Assembly (NCBI GenBank): GCA_963575645.1
Contig: OY754469.1
Location: 46,086,753-46,150,752 of the forward strand
Source of the DNA: Xanthostigma xanthostigma
Taxonomy: Eukaryota; Arthropoda; Insecta; Raphidioptera; Raphidiidae
Reading direction: 5' to 3'
Length of the DNA stretch: 64,000 nucleotides
In this document: positions 41,831 to 55,100 of the stretch, in pieces
How the letters are laid out: the number at the start of each line of letters is the position of its first letter
Numbering within the stretch: the stretch's first letter is position 1
The notes under the pieces: generated by a model
Databases searched by the model: none
Seen by the model: the letters and a program-made list of their open reading frames with translations, nothing else
What the model was told of the DNA's origin: nothing
Program-made: the position numbers and the translations under genes

Positions 41831-43925
41831 CATCCACGCTACTTCCTAGTTCATACGCTCCGCTGCCATCTTGCCTCTGTTTCTCTACATGACCACCAGG
41901 GTACACCAGTGGCGGCGTGGTGTTACAATAGTGAGACCAATTGTTGTTTCTTTTATTATTATTTACATCTTTATATTTAATTCATACTTTTCAGGTTAAT
42001 TAATAATGACAAGTTCAAATCTTTGATTTTTAAACGATAAGAAATAAAATGTGTCTATTTAATTAAAGAAGAGAAATAAGTACTCAAATCCACCCCTAGC
42101 AATTTAAAATGTAAAATGAGTTAAAAAAATATGACAAGACAACGTTATCTTTTTTAAGGAAATAATTACTGCACAATATATACACGTATATTTCCATTTT
42201 ATGTTTTCTTTTTTATTTAAGGAAGAAAATAATAATAAAACATACAAACAATGACCCGCAAGAAATAAATGAAAAAAAAAGAAAAACAACAACAAATAGC
42301 TAACAGCATTTTGTCTTGAGGAGGACAAAAAGAACAGTGCATATAAGAATAAAACAGGGGCGTACGAATTTTATTGCAAAAATAAATTATTACACATTTT
42401 TATAATTATTTTTATGACACGCTGTAAATAATAACGTAAATATTCTGGGGTCGGATGTCTATAATTTATAATATCTTACTCTCTATATAATAATAATTTT
42501 TTATTTTCAATGCACGATTAGTTTGCAGGTTACAAGTTAGTACTTTTTTAGACGTAAATATTCAGATTTTATCCGTAAATGTAGGGCACATTCTATTTGT
42601 TTAGAAGAGTCAAACGGATTGATTTTTTTTTATTTTCGGATTATCCCGATCCTGTTCTAGCCATGAAGTGTTTCGAATTTTCTATTACTTGCATATCAAT
42701 TTTTATTTTTTCATGTTTTAAAATTGTTATGCTAATATTTTATCTGATACACGCAAATTAATTTTCGGTGAAAATTATTCCAATTTTTTTAAATTTTGGC
42801 CAATAACCATTACATATTTAAAATCTCACGTACTTATTTATTAAAAAATATCAATAATCTGATCGACCGTGTTATATATTTTAAAAAATTATTATAAGAG
42901 TAGTTGAATTGAGAAAAACTAAGAAAAAATGCAATACAGAAAGCAAGACATAAATTATTAAAGTATTATATTTTATTTTTGTAATATTTAATATTTCTAA
43001 TTTATTATACCCTAGGAAAGTATCTTTTGACAGGCTACTTTTGCGCACTCTCGTGTTTTTTTTTTTTTTTTAAATCTAGATCAGTCAAAACCTTAGTGGC
43101 ATATTATGTTTACGTGCATTTTAGTAAGGATTAAATTGTCGAATAAAATGGGGAAAAAGCTATCAAATCGAAAGTTTTCTTATGAATTAGACAGGAAAAA
43201 AGTAGACTGCAGCAGTACGTCGTCACGTGTAATTAAATTTTATTTTACGTCTGTAATCATTATTAAATACATACATGAAAAATATCATAATTGTTATTTT
43301 GTTAACAAAAATAAAATTTAAAAAATTTAGAAATTAAAAATGTATATCATTTATGTAGTTTTTTTACTGCCATTTTGCGTAAATATTTTTTTATAAATTA
43401 AGAGTAACGCTGGTTTCCATGTGTTTGTAAGTTTTGGGTGAACCACTTTTGAAAAAATCAAACGCGAGATGGTGCGAAGGTCGCGTGTCAAAGAAACTTT
43501 CCTATAAGCGTATATAGGAAAGCTACCTCTGTTTCAAATATTATAACATTACCAAGGTTGCAATACCTAGTTTCGAAACTAAATTTGTCCAAATAAATAT
43601 TTTTACAAAAAAAAAAAATTATTCAGAGAGGGAAAACATATTTTTCATTGTCTTAAATGGGACGACGTCACTGAGTAAAAAATTTCTGTGTGACATAATA
43701 TGTATACAGGTGGTATACCTACAACGGCTACGTGTAAAGACCTGAAATACTGCCTGGTTGTGCATTTTGTATTACAAAACTGCAGTAAAAATAGCTTGTG
43801 AAGCACGACTTTCATATATAAACAATTCATTTTTTGTAAGAAAAATATATAGAATAATATACGTTCTTCATTTAAAATTTCAACAGAGTATAATAACGTC
43901 ATTATACAGATTAAAATGTACATTA
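41831..43925. other. 2.1 kb AT-rich, nothing recognised
   Basis: No inverted repeat, TE end or coding frame with recognisable content. Homopolymer T and A runs are common, for example at 43058 and 43608. Confidence 0.45.
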
Positions 43926-43985
43926 AACAAAGCCGGCCAAGTGCGAGTCGGACTCGCACACCGAGGGTTCCTTACAAACTTTTAG
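43926..43985 (+). repeat. Short dispersed insect repeat
   Basis: AGCCGGCCAAGTGCGAGTCG, then GACTCGCACACCGAGGGTTC. I know this motif as part of a widely dispersed insect repeat. Only about 60 bp are present. Confidence 0.55.
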
Positions 43986-44204
43986 GCATGTAAATAGTTC
44001 GTCCATCACGGGACTCGAATACGCACATCACCAATGGTGGCAAAGTAAATCCATCATAATAAAAAAAAAGTCCTCTCATGTCTGCAACAAAACAACAAAA
44101 ATTTGTCTTTTTCGTCTTGTTATATTTACTATTTTTCTAAAAATTTTTTTATGCGCCAAATTATATTGGCAAACTATTTTCGCTCTTAATATTCATTTAT
44201 AAAA

Positions 44205-44276
44205 TGCTTCGCGGGCCGGATAAAATTCTACTGCGGGCCGGATTCGGCCCGCGGGCCGCCATTTGCCCCAGGCCTG
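44205..44276 (-). mobile_element. Single hAT end
   Basis: On the minus strand CAGGCCTGGGGCAAATGGCG opens it, followed by GCCCGCGGGCC repeats typical of one hAT MITE type. No partner end or target duplication was found. Confidence 0.45.
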
Positions 44277-44791
44277 TTCTAGACCCACCGGTTGTCTGTC
44301 TATCAATCAAGTCTATTGAGTAGATCATATAATATCGTTTACAGCGATTAAAATCTATACCTGTAGGTAAGCTTTTCGGTCAATCCAAAAAGTGAATTTT
44401 TCAGTTCAGTTGATATACCTAATTGTATAGCGTACTTTAGATGTTGTAGCGTTATTATAATCATATAATAATTGGTATTTTCAAGATCAACGATAAAATA
44501 ACTGCATTTCTATTTATACTTGTAACAAATTTCCAATTTATCTGCTTCAGTGATTTCATATAGCATCAGAACAGATTTCGGTAATTTTAATTTTAGATAT
44601 TGTCAAGTTCGCATATGGATATCACATATCAATATTAGAATCTCACAGAGTGACGAACTATATATATATTATTCATAGGGGGAGAGAACCATTTACTTTT
44701 ACTAATAACGATAGTATATGTATATTGTATAGTCTGATATAACCTACAGTGTTGAAAATTTTCTCTTTTACTGAATGTTATAAACTTATAA

Positions 44792-45145
44792 TAGAGAGAT
44801 GGTGACATAAATGGTCAAGAAGCACTAATTGTTTTTAGTGTAGTCTGAGCCCCCACCCCCCTCTACAAATCCGTTTAGTGGAGTAGGGGCCAGGCGAGTT
44901 GCGGTACGACGCTGAGGCACTTTTTTCTGCAACTAGGAGTTCCCCCAGATGCTGTTCAGTCATTTTCTGCCATTTTGTAGAGGCATTTTGAATTTTGACG
45001 TTTTTTTAAGTGCCTTAGCGTCGTATCGCAACGCGCTAGGCCCCTACTCCACTAAAAAGATTTGTAGAGATGGTGCTCAGACTACACGAAAGAGAGCGTT
45101 TCTGTCATCAAGTGCTCCTTGACCATTTCTGTCACCATCTCGCTA
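44792..45145. mobile_element. Long-TIR MITE, family L
   Basis: TAGAGAGATGGTGACATAAA at the left and its counterpart, ending CACCATCTCGCTA, at the right. Arms of about 130 bp include GTAGTCTGAGC, TAGTGGAGTAGGGGCC and a CGACGCTGAGGCAC block. The loop is about 90 bp. The flanks ACTTATAA / ACTATAAT only loosely suggest a target duplication. Confidence 0.68.
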
Positions 45146-46173
45146 ACTATAATAAAAGTAACGGCAATAATTTTGAAGTAGGTAATATTTTTCGTAAATC
45201 AAAAATTCCTTTAAATCGCAGAGGTCTGTGCATTGTGTAATACATTCGAACTCTCAGTGCAACTCAATTCTTGCAGTGAAAGATATATTATGCATCGTAA
45301 ATGATAACAAATAATATATCTAATTCTTATAGTTCAACAAATAAATGAAAAATCCTTAGGGGTCGTAATTACGTAAGCTGCTTCAATTTTAATTTGGAGC
45401 CCCCTTTTCTGGCGAGATTTGATAAGAAGTGGTGGAATCCCCTCCCTCTGGTGACATTTACCCTAAAATTTTTAAATAATTCAATAAATTTGATATGTTT
45501 ACATGTATTTCGCTTCAGACCAGTAAAAACCTAAGCGTAAATACTAATCTTCTATATGTACTTACTACATTTTTTTCTGTGAAACAACAAAAGAAAAATG
45601 ATATAAATGTTATAACACTACATATTCTTCGAATAAAAAAGTTGACGTGGAATTTCCATTGACCCTCACGCCCTTTAAATGGAGATTTTGCCCCTCATTT
45701 TGAGCTCACGCAATTAATGGACGTCCCCTTATGAGGACAAAAAACTAACATTTTTACTTGTAGATACTTATCATTAAACAAAATAGTAATGTATATTAAA
45801 ACGTTGTGTAATCACTGATTTTAAACAAATAAAATCATTCGATATGCAGAAAAATGTTCTCATGTTGAATTTTTATGTTGAAAAAATCAATTATGTCGAC
45901 TGCAGCGGTACTGTGAATAGATAATATGACCATAAAAGCGAAAAAGAGAAAAACTATTACGTGAAAGGAAACATTGAAATGTACTCTGTATTATTCTACC
46001 ATTATACATAGTGCATTGATTCTATACTATCATTTAAAATATCTTTTAGATCATATCCCGATATATGAGAGATATAATCTCTAAGTAAAATTTATTATTA
46101 TCGTTAGTGTACTAATACAGCAGACTATAGTCGGTGTAGGGTAAGAAAACGTTTAAAATCGCTGGATACGCCA
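45146..46173. other. Nothing recognised
   Basis: AT-rich, without repeats or frames of interest. Confidence 0.4.
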
Positions 46174-46275
46174 GTGCTTACGGGGTAAAAAGAGACAGAA
46201 GTATATGTTTGCACCCTAATAATTCGATTGCGATTTTATTCTTATGCTCAGTATAGAATAAAAGTATATGGGACG
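46174..46275 (-). repeat. Repeat family M copy 1
   Basis: GTATATGTTTGCACCCTAAT and ATGCTCAGTATAGAATAAAA are the inverse of 62083-62190. Only about 100 bp are shared and the boundaries are undefined. Confidence 0.6.
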
Positions 46276-47028
46276 ACATAATTTTTTTTGCGCGCCAGCT
46301 TCCCTAACTATGATCAGTTTTGCTGTCACCAAACAGCGACTACTGCCGTTATTCCTGTTCTATCCAGACGTTGATGTACTATAAATAACATAACATTTAT
46401 TCTTTTGTCATACGTAACACATGCGATGATGTAGAATTATAGATAAAAAGTATAATAATGTAGCTAATATAAAAGATAATAGATATAAATGGATGGATGA
46501 TGCATGTGTGTATTAGATTGCATCCCGATAAGAAACGATGAAATGAATAGTTCTGTGAGGTGGGGTGACGTCGGATCATGGTTGGCTTGAAACGGTGCCG
46601 CGACGCTAGGGTTTCCTGGGGGATCAGATCGGATTATTCGGGCTTATTTTCCCAACAACTGAGATAGCCGATACCTTCTTCTTCCTGATACATTTGTGCT
46701 GTGCACCTACAGTCACATTAGGGCTGCGCTGTTATTTTCATACAAACAGTTTTTGGTTTGAAAAAAGAAACAACTCTATATGTAAGCATTTCAAGAATAT
46801 AAAAATGACACAATTTTATTTCTTCAGAGCTGCGTCACGTAGTAGAGCGGCATTTTTGGAGACGCGACAATTGTCTGATGAGTTAAAAATGTAACGAACG
46901 TGAACCGGCTGTAGAACATTAAGTTAAGTTGGCGGCCAGGTAGAATACTTGCTTTGTAGGTTCCATTCTGGCGGTCGATTTCATCGTTACTATTAAGTAC
47001 TGTTCTTTTTTAAAAAAATATAGTTTCT
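46276..47028. other. Unassigned
   Basis: No recognised feature. 46560-46680 is less AT-rich. Confidence 0.4.
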
Positions 47029-47224
47029 TTTTGACGTGATAACGTCTTATAAATTAATGAATCACGTCAATATAAAAAGATGAAACACCGGCTGCATGCA
47101 CGAAAAAGTGTAACGTTCCTAACGTTCCGCCTGACCCTGTGCGTGATTATTAAATATGATATTCGAGCGGAATACGTTATGACGTAAAACTATCGTCCGT
47201 AAACCGACTTTACAGACAACCAAT
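47029..47224 (-). mobile_element. MITE family H copy c
   Basis: In reverse orientation: TTGACGTGATAACGTCTTAT, then GTAACGTTCCGCCTGACCCT and CCGACTTTACAGACAACCAA. A small duplication (AACGTTCC) is present. Its length is close to copy a. Confidence 0.72.
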
Positions 47225-48057
47225 TTTTTTATTTTGAGAGAACTTTCGGAGGCTTCCACTTGGCCGATTTTCAATATTGTTTTCTTTTTATTTATATAGG
47301 TATCACTTTGTCGAGTTGTCAAATCTACTTTGTTTAGCCTTTTTCAAATGCTGAATCTAATTAATTTATAAGCATGTTAAGAACAGTAGGTTTAACCCTA
47401 AAAAATTAGAGATCTACTCTGACACTGTATTACATAATACATATATATTCATATTATACAATCTATTTTCCGCATACACGAAGAATAAGTATCCAACGGA
47501 ATAGGTACCCAAAACCATATTATTTTATAAGGTATCCCCATAATCGGATGGATTTTACCATTTGCATCATCTCTTCTTATAGAAATATATATATAGTATA
47601 TATATATTTGTGTGTCTATAATATGAAATATGGCGTCATCTTCTACATATATATTATACATATAGACACCAATATAACCGGGTTGGCAGCACGAAGTTGT
47701 AGCAGTACTGCGCCCAAAGCAGTGTATGTTCCATTCTCCGCTTTTTGTTCCGAGTTCCCTTCGCTTTCTCGCTGCTGTTGAATTCCTTTCGCATTAAGAG
47801 GATTATAATATGCGACGCCGCAAGGGTACACTGTTGAAATTGTGTATGTACAACATTTTTACGCCTGATTTTTTTAAAGTCGACCGTATCATTAGATACT
47901 GAGTTGTTTCTAAGGTTAAATTCTCAGTATTTAGTGTTGGCTACTCTGCCAAATCAGTAAATAATGTCAGAAATGTTAAAGGATTATTATCACTTTATAT
48001 TTCGTATTTACGATGAATAAATTATGATTTCTTGATGTATTGTATACAGTGTATTGT
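47225..48057. other. Unassigned; microsatellite-like TATA tracts
   Basis: 47580-47660 has runs of TATA. No gene is recognised. Confidence 0.4.
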
Positions 48058-48685
48058 AGTGATGTGTTAACATGACTCTTTATTGGGAGCCGGCTTCGTG
48101 CGCTCCGCTCACTAAAAAGAGTCGCTCAGAGGGAGTCGTTCAAAGGAGCGACACTAGACAGCACGCACTACACAAGAGTGCAGACTGCAGAGGTGTGAAC
48201 TGTCATCATACATGCTCAGGAGTTACTAAGCATTGCACAGCACAATACACACACTCAGCTCTGAACTCATCTTAATATGATTCTGATCTTATATTATTCG
48301 CATTTTGGATAAATTATAAAGTGTAATAAAACAATAATAATGTTTATTGTTACAATATTATATCTTTGTCAACGACGTCAATGTGAATGGTTTAAGTCAC
48401 TGTAGGCTTATACTATACACTTACAGTGTCATTCAACATTAAATGACTCAGCAAAGATAACTCCGTAAGTTCACTAGTGCCTCTGTGGCCTGTGCTGTGT
48501 GCGCTCTGTAAATGTGCGAATGCAACAGTACAGAATAGCTCAGCACAGAGCAATGGCGCTCGGAGTGAGTAATTCACAAAAAAAAGAGCGACTCGCTCCG
48601 CACCGAGCAGGGAGCGACACATGATAGTGGTAACAGTGAATAAGTGATCAAGGTAGCGTTGTATAAGTCACTACATTGTAGTGTA
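48058..48685. mobile_element. Possible hAT-like element with GAGCGAC-rich ends
   Basis: GTGTATTG precedes TAGTGATGTGTTAACATGAC at the left, and GTGTATTC follows CACTACATTGTA at the right. Inside, GGGAGCCGGC and GAGTCGCTC blocks on the left face GAGCGACTCGCTCC and GGGAGCGACAC on the right. The ends do not align cleanly, so the limits are tentative. Confidence 0.4.
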
Positions 48686-49116
48686 TTCTGGTTGCGTGAT
48701 CGCCGTGTATTTATTTAAGTAGGCCATAGATGGGAGAGTTTCACAGTCCTTGAAAGAAGAGAATACTCGTGGCCTTATAAACTGTGCGAGCAGACAAGCA
48801 AACGAGCTCTTCAATAATCAGTTTTCGATGGCCTAATTATTATTAAAAAGGGAATTGGGGAAAGGGGGATTGTTTGAAGGACGAATAGAGTCAAACAGAA
48901 AGTGAGAGCGAGTGAGAAAGGAAGAGAACACAGTCGCATAGGTTATTTTCTTTGTTCATTTGACGACATTCACACAGTGTACTACCATAGAGTTGGGTAC
49001 GTCTTTCTATATCTATCTTTGTTTGCACGTCAATTTTATCTTCTGTTCTTTCTACTGTATAGGGCAAAGGAGTTTGCAGATGTACAAAAGACTGTGCACA
49101 AGTATCAATTATTTTA

Positions 49117-49546
49117 ACCGAGCGGGGTGGCGTAGCGATAAGAGAGTACTAGACTCGCATTCGGGAGGTACCGGGTTCGAATCACGGCGGCGGCAGATGT
49201 GACTAGGACTTTTTCCTACTGCCTCTCGCCGAGAAACGGTAATTCCTGTACCGGCCGTCTTGTTGAGGTTTTCCATGGTTTTCCTCATAATAATTCTAGA
49301 TAAATATCGAGATGGTTCCTTATTCAAGGCCATGATTACCTGTGAAACTCCTATGCTCAAAATTTGCCTACCTTATCCTAATTTCCAAAAATTCTTTCAT
49401 TCACCCATTGCTATTAATTATAAGTTGAAGTTTAAAAATTGTAGAAAATAACGGGAAGTGTGGTAGAAAAAAAAATAGTAATGGTGCGAATGGCGTCTGT
49501 TATAACATAAAGTCAAGAAACGGACGGCAAACGCATTATTATTATT
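49117..49546 (+). mobile_element. SINE S, complete copy with 16-bp target duplication
   Basis: AGTATCAATTATTTTA is repeated perfectly at 49101-49116 and 49547-49562. The head, ACCGAGCGGGGTGGCGTAGC, contains an A-box-like stretch and the B box GGTTCGAATCA. The body has CTCGCCGAGAAACGGTAATT and GTTTTCCATGGTTTTCC. The tail is (ATT)n. 430 bp. Presumably moved by a LINE. Confidence 0.9.
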
Positions 49547-49562
49547 AGTATCAATTATTTTA

Positions 49563-51239
49563 TTTTTTTATTCTCCCAAAAATCAGACTTGCCACAATTA
49601 TCTAGACTTATGCCCATATATTCACCAAACACTATTAAAGATAGAGGTTACTAATATTGGAACAAATTTAATCGTTAGAATAAAATTTACTTTCAATTCA
49701 CCAACCAAATTATCAAGTAGAAAATTTAGTTAAAAAATAAATATACAGAGCAGTATACTCCATTATTATTTTCTCAGGCGAATAAATATCTATACCCGAG
49801 AATTTGGACAGAATAGATTTATACCTGCAGTAAACATAAATATGTTTGGTGAATTGAATTATCGCTATTTAATCGGAGGAATAACTACTTAAAGAACAAA
49901 TGAACCGAATAAATAACTACTTACGTTGGGTGATTGTGGCCATTAGCATTGAGTAAGGTATACTAATATTTTAATCAATGCCATTAGTCAAATTTTACAT
50001 TTATCTAACAATGGAGGGTAGAGGATATTGTGCGGCGGTTCCTTGAAATTTCTTGTAACCGATTTAAGTGCAAGTTGAAATGTTTGAATCAAAAACATCA
50101 ATTTATTTTGAGTATTAAAAATGGTCCCTTCACCCTATAAAACGTTCGTCTATGTGTACTGTGTGAATATAAAAGCTTATCTAACTTAAATTGAATATTC
50201 AATTTTAAATTGAAACCAAGCAGCTGAACATTTTCTTCAATTTCGCCCGTATTATTTGTCAACTAATGGGTTTTACGTAATCGAATTTTCGATAAATTAA
50301 GTTTACACCTTCGATTTGAACCAAAGACAAATAAATTGCTATAACTTCGGATATAGTTTGAATTTTTGAATGGCTAAACGCTTAAAATATTCGCAAATGT
50401 ATAAACAATTCATCTCACAAAAAATAAATATGTGGCGAGTCTCCTTAACAGTACATAGCGCACCTTAAGTGCACCTGTAGTTACACACACGATTCATTAA
50501 ATGCTGACACACATCCTAATATTTCACATAGTGTCAGCAGTAATAGATTAACACATAATGCAATGTAAATGAAAATGTATATATTAAATTACCAAATAAA
50601 TAAAATATCATTGTCTACTCGATGATCACGCACAATACTTCATTGCTGTCCGTTCATCATTCAATCACATGTCGCCACAAATAAATCGATTTTTTGAAAA
50701 TCTCAAGGTGGAGTATTTTTAAACTTTGACCTATTTTGAAGTTTACTGAATCAATAAAATCATTTTTTAAAACTAAAATTACTGAATGAAATTTTAAATT
50801 TAATCTACAAAATTGTCTGTCCGCAGGGTTGGCGAGCATGTTCGAAATATTCTGTCAAATAGAAATAAATTCCTACGAGTTGTATCTCAAAGGGTTGGAA
50901 TGACAACATTTTATTGCAAAATAGATAAAAAAAGTATGTAAAAAGTTACAGTAGTTTTATTTCATAAGCTTATTATAGTCAGGAGTGCCCGTCGACAAAA
51001 ATTTTATTGACACATACTCTCCCCAAACTTTGTATATGGCTTCATTAGGCCTAGTCTGACACCTATTTCTTCTATGACTTTTCTTGATTTTGGGGCGTTT
51101 TCCCTCTAAATTTTCCGAAAGATGTCGTTTTGACGACATGTAAAAATTTATAGATACTGTTTGTTTTTTTAATTGGATAGCTTAAAAACTTCCACCAAAA
51201 CGCTAAAATAATGTTCTCTGACAAATAACATGAACCATT
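49563..51239. other. 1.7 kb without recognised features
   Basis: AT-rich, no repeat ends, no frames with recognisable content. Confidence 0.45.
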
Positions 51240-51288
51240 TAAAATGTCTGACACCTCGAATAACATATTCGAGGTGTCAGACATTTTA
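51240..51288. repeat. Perfect 22-bp hairpin
   Basis: TAAAATGTCTGACACCTCG-AAT pairs without mismatch with ATT-CGAGGTGTCAGACATTTTA across the five-base loop AACAT. It stands alone in AT-rich DNA. The stem is the length of a mature miRNA, but a real precursor would normally have a longer, bulged stem. Confidence 0.85.
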
Positions 51289-52069
51289 GATAATATTACC
51301 GCGATTTTGGCTATTTATTTTCAACATTTCGTATGCATTACATCAATAAAATATCAAACCTATGCCTATAATAAAAAAGTTTACAAAAACCGAAATACAG
51401 AGAGTAAAATATAATACATCAACATGATTTACAATATAATAAAACTGAATTTATTTCCCATTTCACGATCAGTGATCTTTTGTGTACAGCGCCCATTGAA
51501 TCTATGGAGGTAGAAAAAATGCATACTGACATTGCTGTGTACTTCTGCATGCGGAAGAAGGAGGAACGCGGCGCCAATATATAGGGCTGGGGGAAATTTA
51601 TTTAAATACTCAAAATAAAAATAGCGAATTCCGACAAGCGCGTGCTTAGGGATCCCCAGACTCCACGGACCTCTACCTTACGCAATTTTGATTTTGATTA
51701 ACGTTTATTTACTTAATAAAGTTTTCAATTCAAGGAGCCGGGACCCCCCAGAATATTTAATACATGTATATATTTTCAACCTTTCAGAACTAATCGATTC
51801 CTGTATTTTCAACTTCACATTTATCCTCACTTCGTGGCAGTCAGAAACCAATCAGAAAAACGTTTATTAATTTGAGGTTAAACGATGACAAACGCGTATT
51901 TTTACATTGACTGAGTAGCGTAGGAGGAGACACTCTGCGTGAGAAGTAGGGCGTAAAAACCTTGAAAAAACTTGAGTAAAATCAGTTGGAAATAGGCGGT
52001 GTTGAAAATACACAAGATAAAAATAGATGAGCCCTACTGTATGCTATAACTATGCCTTGATTTACAATG
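51289..52069. other. Nothing recognised
   Basis: No feature visible. Confidence 0.4.
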
Positions 52070-52449
52070 CAGTGTAAACTCTATATAGCGACACTCAAGG
52101 GACTGTGCAGTTTGTGGCGTTATTGAGAGTTGTAGTTAAACGGAGAGAAGAAATAATCCATTAAAATATTTGTTTACCATAATATGTATTTACTCATAAT
52201 AATCGCAATAAACAAAAGAACGAATTTCTTAGAATCTTCGGTACGCATGATGCCGACAACAAAGCAACAAAATAACAAACAAGTACCTACTGAGAATTGC
52301 TTAATGATGACGCAATGTTGTCGTTATTTAGAGTGGGTGTGTCGTTATTCAGAGTGTGTCATTGTATGAGCAACAAGGTAAAGTAACTTGAGTTAAGTAA
52401 TTTCGACGTTTTAAGGAGTTTATCGTTATATCGAGTGGAGTTTGCACTG
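52070..52449. mobile_element. pogo-like MITE, 380 bp
   Basis: Left CAGTGTAAACTCTATATAGC, right ATATCGAGTGGAGTTTGCAC then TG. TGGCGTTATTGAGAG and TCGTTATTCAGAGTG repeats lie inside. The right flank is TA, the left flank is altered. CAGTG-x-AAACTC ends fit pogo/Tigger relatives. Confidence 0.7.
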
Positions 52450-52926
52450 TATATTTTTTTGTTAAGTTGAAATGTGTCTCGATAAACTACTTGTCCAATA
52501 TTAATTTGAATAAAATGTGTTCTAAAGATTATGATGCAGATGATGGAAAAATACCTTCTATGATTTATGTCAAGTATTAAAAAAGTCTCCTGTCTCGTAG
52601 ATAATAATATATTCGCACCACGGGGAACTATTCTCTGTAACAAAATTAGTTTTTTCTCCATCCATTGCATAACAGAACTCATATTTCATATATCAACGTT
52701 GAAACCAAATAAGAGAAATGACATCAAATAGAAAACTTTACACGAACTAGTTTGGTGAGAGAAGAGGATGGATGGAATGAAAGAGAGAAAACTTGAATTA
52801 TTTATGAACTGGGCAAATGCATATTTTACTTTTAACGTCATACAACGAGATGTCGCTCTTTATGCATGTAAGTAGCTGTATGCATGCCTGCGTATTCCAA
52901 TTCTTTCAAAGCTCTACACATAGACG

Positions 52927-53320
52927 CAGTGTTGCCAACTTGGGATTTTCCCCCAAAATTTGGGGGGATAAAATGTAGAATGGGATATTTTTAGGGCCCT
53001 AATATTTTTGGAGGTAATTTTAGGGACACAAAAAAACTTAAAATTTTGTAAAAGACATTAGAGAAAACGTCAGAGGAAAGAAATTATTTTTGAAATTTTA
53101 AATACTTATAATATAATACCTAATATAAATTAATTAATTAAATAATAATTTAATAAAAAAATACAATAATTTATAAAAATGATAATAATATATATATTAC
53201 TTAAAAACTTATAGAAATAAAAAAAGTTACAAAGTACTTAAAATATATTTTAGTGGATTTTTCGGGACATTGCAACTTGTGGTTGGGGGGGGGAAAGAAT
53301 TTTAGAAGTTGGCAACCCTA
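52927..53320. mobile_element. hAT MITE, 394 bp
   Basis: Perfect 8-bp target duplication catagacg (52919-52926, 53321-53328). Ends CAGTGTTGCCAACTTG and AAGTTGGCAACCCTA. No coding. Confidence 0.9.
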
Positions 53321-53491
53321 CATAGACGTATTACAATACTTCAATATTTTTTCCACTTCTAGAAATTTTATGACGGCATTACCTATTTGTTTAAGGTCAT
53401 GAATTAATAATTTTGTCTAATTGTTGACTAAATTATGCAACACAATAAAACTGTAGTAAACTGCAATAGGTTATCAAGCGTGACTATCCGA

Positions 53492-54020
53492 TAGGGATGT
53501 GACATTGAATGAAAAAAATCGATTACTTAATAATCGATTTTTTTAGTTTGAATATAAATCGATTTTAAAAAAATCGATTTTAAAAGAAATAATCGATTTT
53601 TGTAGAAAAATCGATTTTTTCTATATAATAACAAAATTAAGAGAATAATATTAACAATTTAGTAGAATGGAAATCATTTAAAATGATAAGTATAATAATA
53701 ATAACCAAAATGACAACCTTATGGTTGACATTTTATTATAAATTGTAATTTACAATAAAAATATAAAACCAAACGATAAGAATCAAAAGTAAAACGACAA
53801 GTTTTTGGTATGAAAACTAAAATACAAAATAAATCATGCTTTAAACTTTGAATTTAAAGAATCAAAAAACTAAAAAGAATCGTCTGTCGCACAGATGCTA
53901 CCATTTACAAAAATCGATTAAAATGTGTAATTTTTATAATCGATTCATTAAAAATCGATTATTGTCACAAATAAAATCGATTATAAGAAAAAAATAATCG
54001 ATTATTTTTTCACATCCCTG
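53492..54020. mobile_element. hAT MITE rich in ATCGATTT, 529 bp
   Basis: Perfect 8-bp target duplication ctatccga (53484-53491, 54021-54028). Ends TAGGGATGTGAC and TTCACATCCCTG. More than ten copies of ATCGATT or AATCGAT lie in the two terminal thirds on both strands. No coding. Confidence 0.9.
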
Positions 54021-54028
54021 CTATCCGA

Positions 54029-55100
54029 AAAGCTTTTAATTAAAAGCGCCCAAATACGGTCGCGGTATATATGTTTCAATAAACACGCAAAGTGAGAAAG
54101 AGAGCGTATATGGGCTGAGTTTAAGTGCGCGATATACGTTCTCTATCACACTCCAACCCACCCGTAGCGTCTTACTCGCCCTCGTGTATAATAGACAGTT
54201 TTGAAATCGCCTGCCAGACATTTAAAGCCGACTAAATGATCTAACTTTTTATTTTGATTAAATACTAAATTTGAAAATATTAAAAATTCAAAATGTCTCG
54301 AGGACTTTTTTTCGCAAAAGTTAAAAGTTCGAGACTTGGCAGGGCCCCACTGCCCTTCAGCCAGTTCTTCGATTTTGTGTTCAACAAAAAGAAATGTTAC
54401 ACAAATTTTCTCGCTGCGTTTGATAGCTCTCCTACACCTGCTATAAGTTAAGGTGTAAAAACATATTACATAACATAAGTAGGATTATGTAATTTGCAGT
54501 GACGCTATGTGATGTGGTAGAGCAGGGGTGGGGCAAGGCAGGTATAATATGGAGTGTAAGATTGGATTTCGAATTCAATACACACAGAGGCAATGTTAAC
54601 TCTGAATGTTAAAACTGTATTTCGTATAATTTCCACGGACCTTTGTTTAACGGTGCATGCACGAATTCGCGCAACAAACTCTCTTTTGGCTACATACTTA
54701 CAAACACACACATAGTACATACATACCAGTGTATATGAATACACAAGTATACAGTATGTAGGATAACACTTGTCAGGGTTTTTGGAATCTATTCCTTAAG
54801 AAACGATTCTGAGTCGTAAGGCCCGGTACGGAAATTTTATGAGTAGTAAAATCAATTGGTGAGGCGTTACGCTCCACCGCTTCAAGTGTGGCGTTACGCT
54901 AGTCCGCTTCAAAAGAGACAAACATAGGTATATATCTGTAGGATTTAACGTGCGAAAGAAGGAGATGGAATACATTACACAGCGTATATAAAGAGTAAAC
55001 CCCAGTCGTCCCACAAAAGTGTCGCGCCAATTGCATGGTTTCACTCCCAGCCAAAACGCCATTAAATGTTTCACGTCAAGAGAAAAGTATTAAATTGTTA
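54029..55100. other. Unassigned
   Basis: GTTACGCTCCACCGCTTCAA and GTTACGCTAGTCCGCTTCAA at 54866 and 54893 are a short tandem pair. No gene is recognised. Confidence 0.4.

Noticed and set aside
51240-51288. miRNA gene
   Set aside because: The stem is too short and too perfect for a typical precursor, and no expression evidence exists, so I list it only as a hairpin.
54520-54545. hAT end CAGGGGTGGGGCAAGGCAGG
   Set aside because: It resembles a hAT terminus, but no partner end or duplication is visible.
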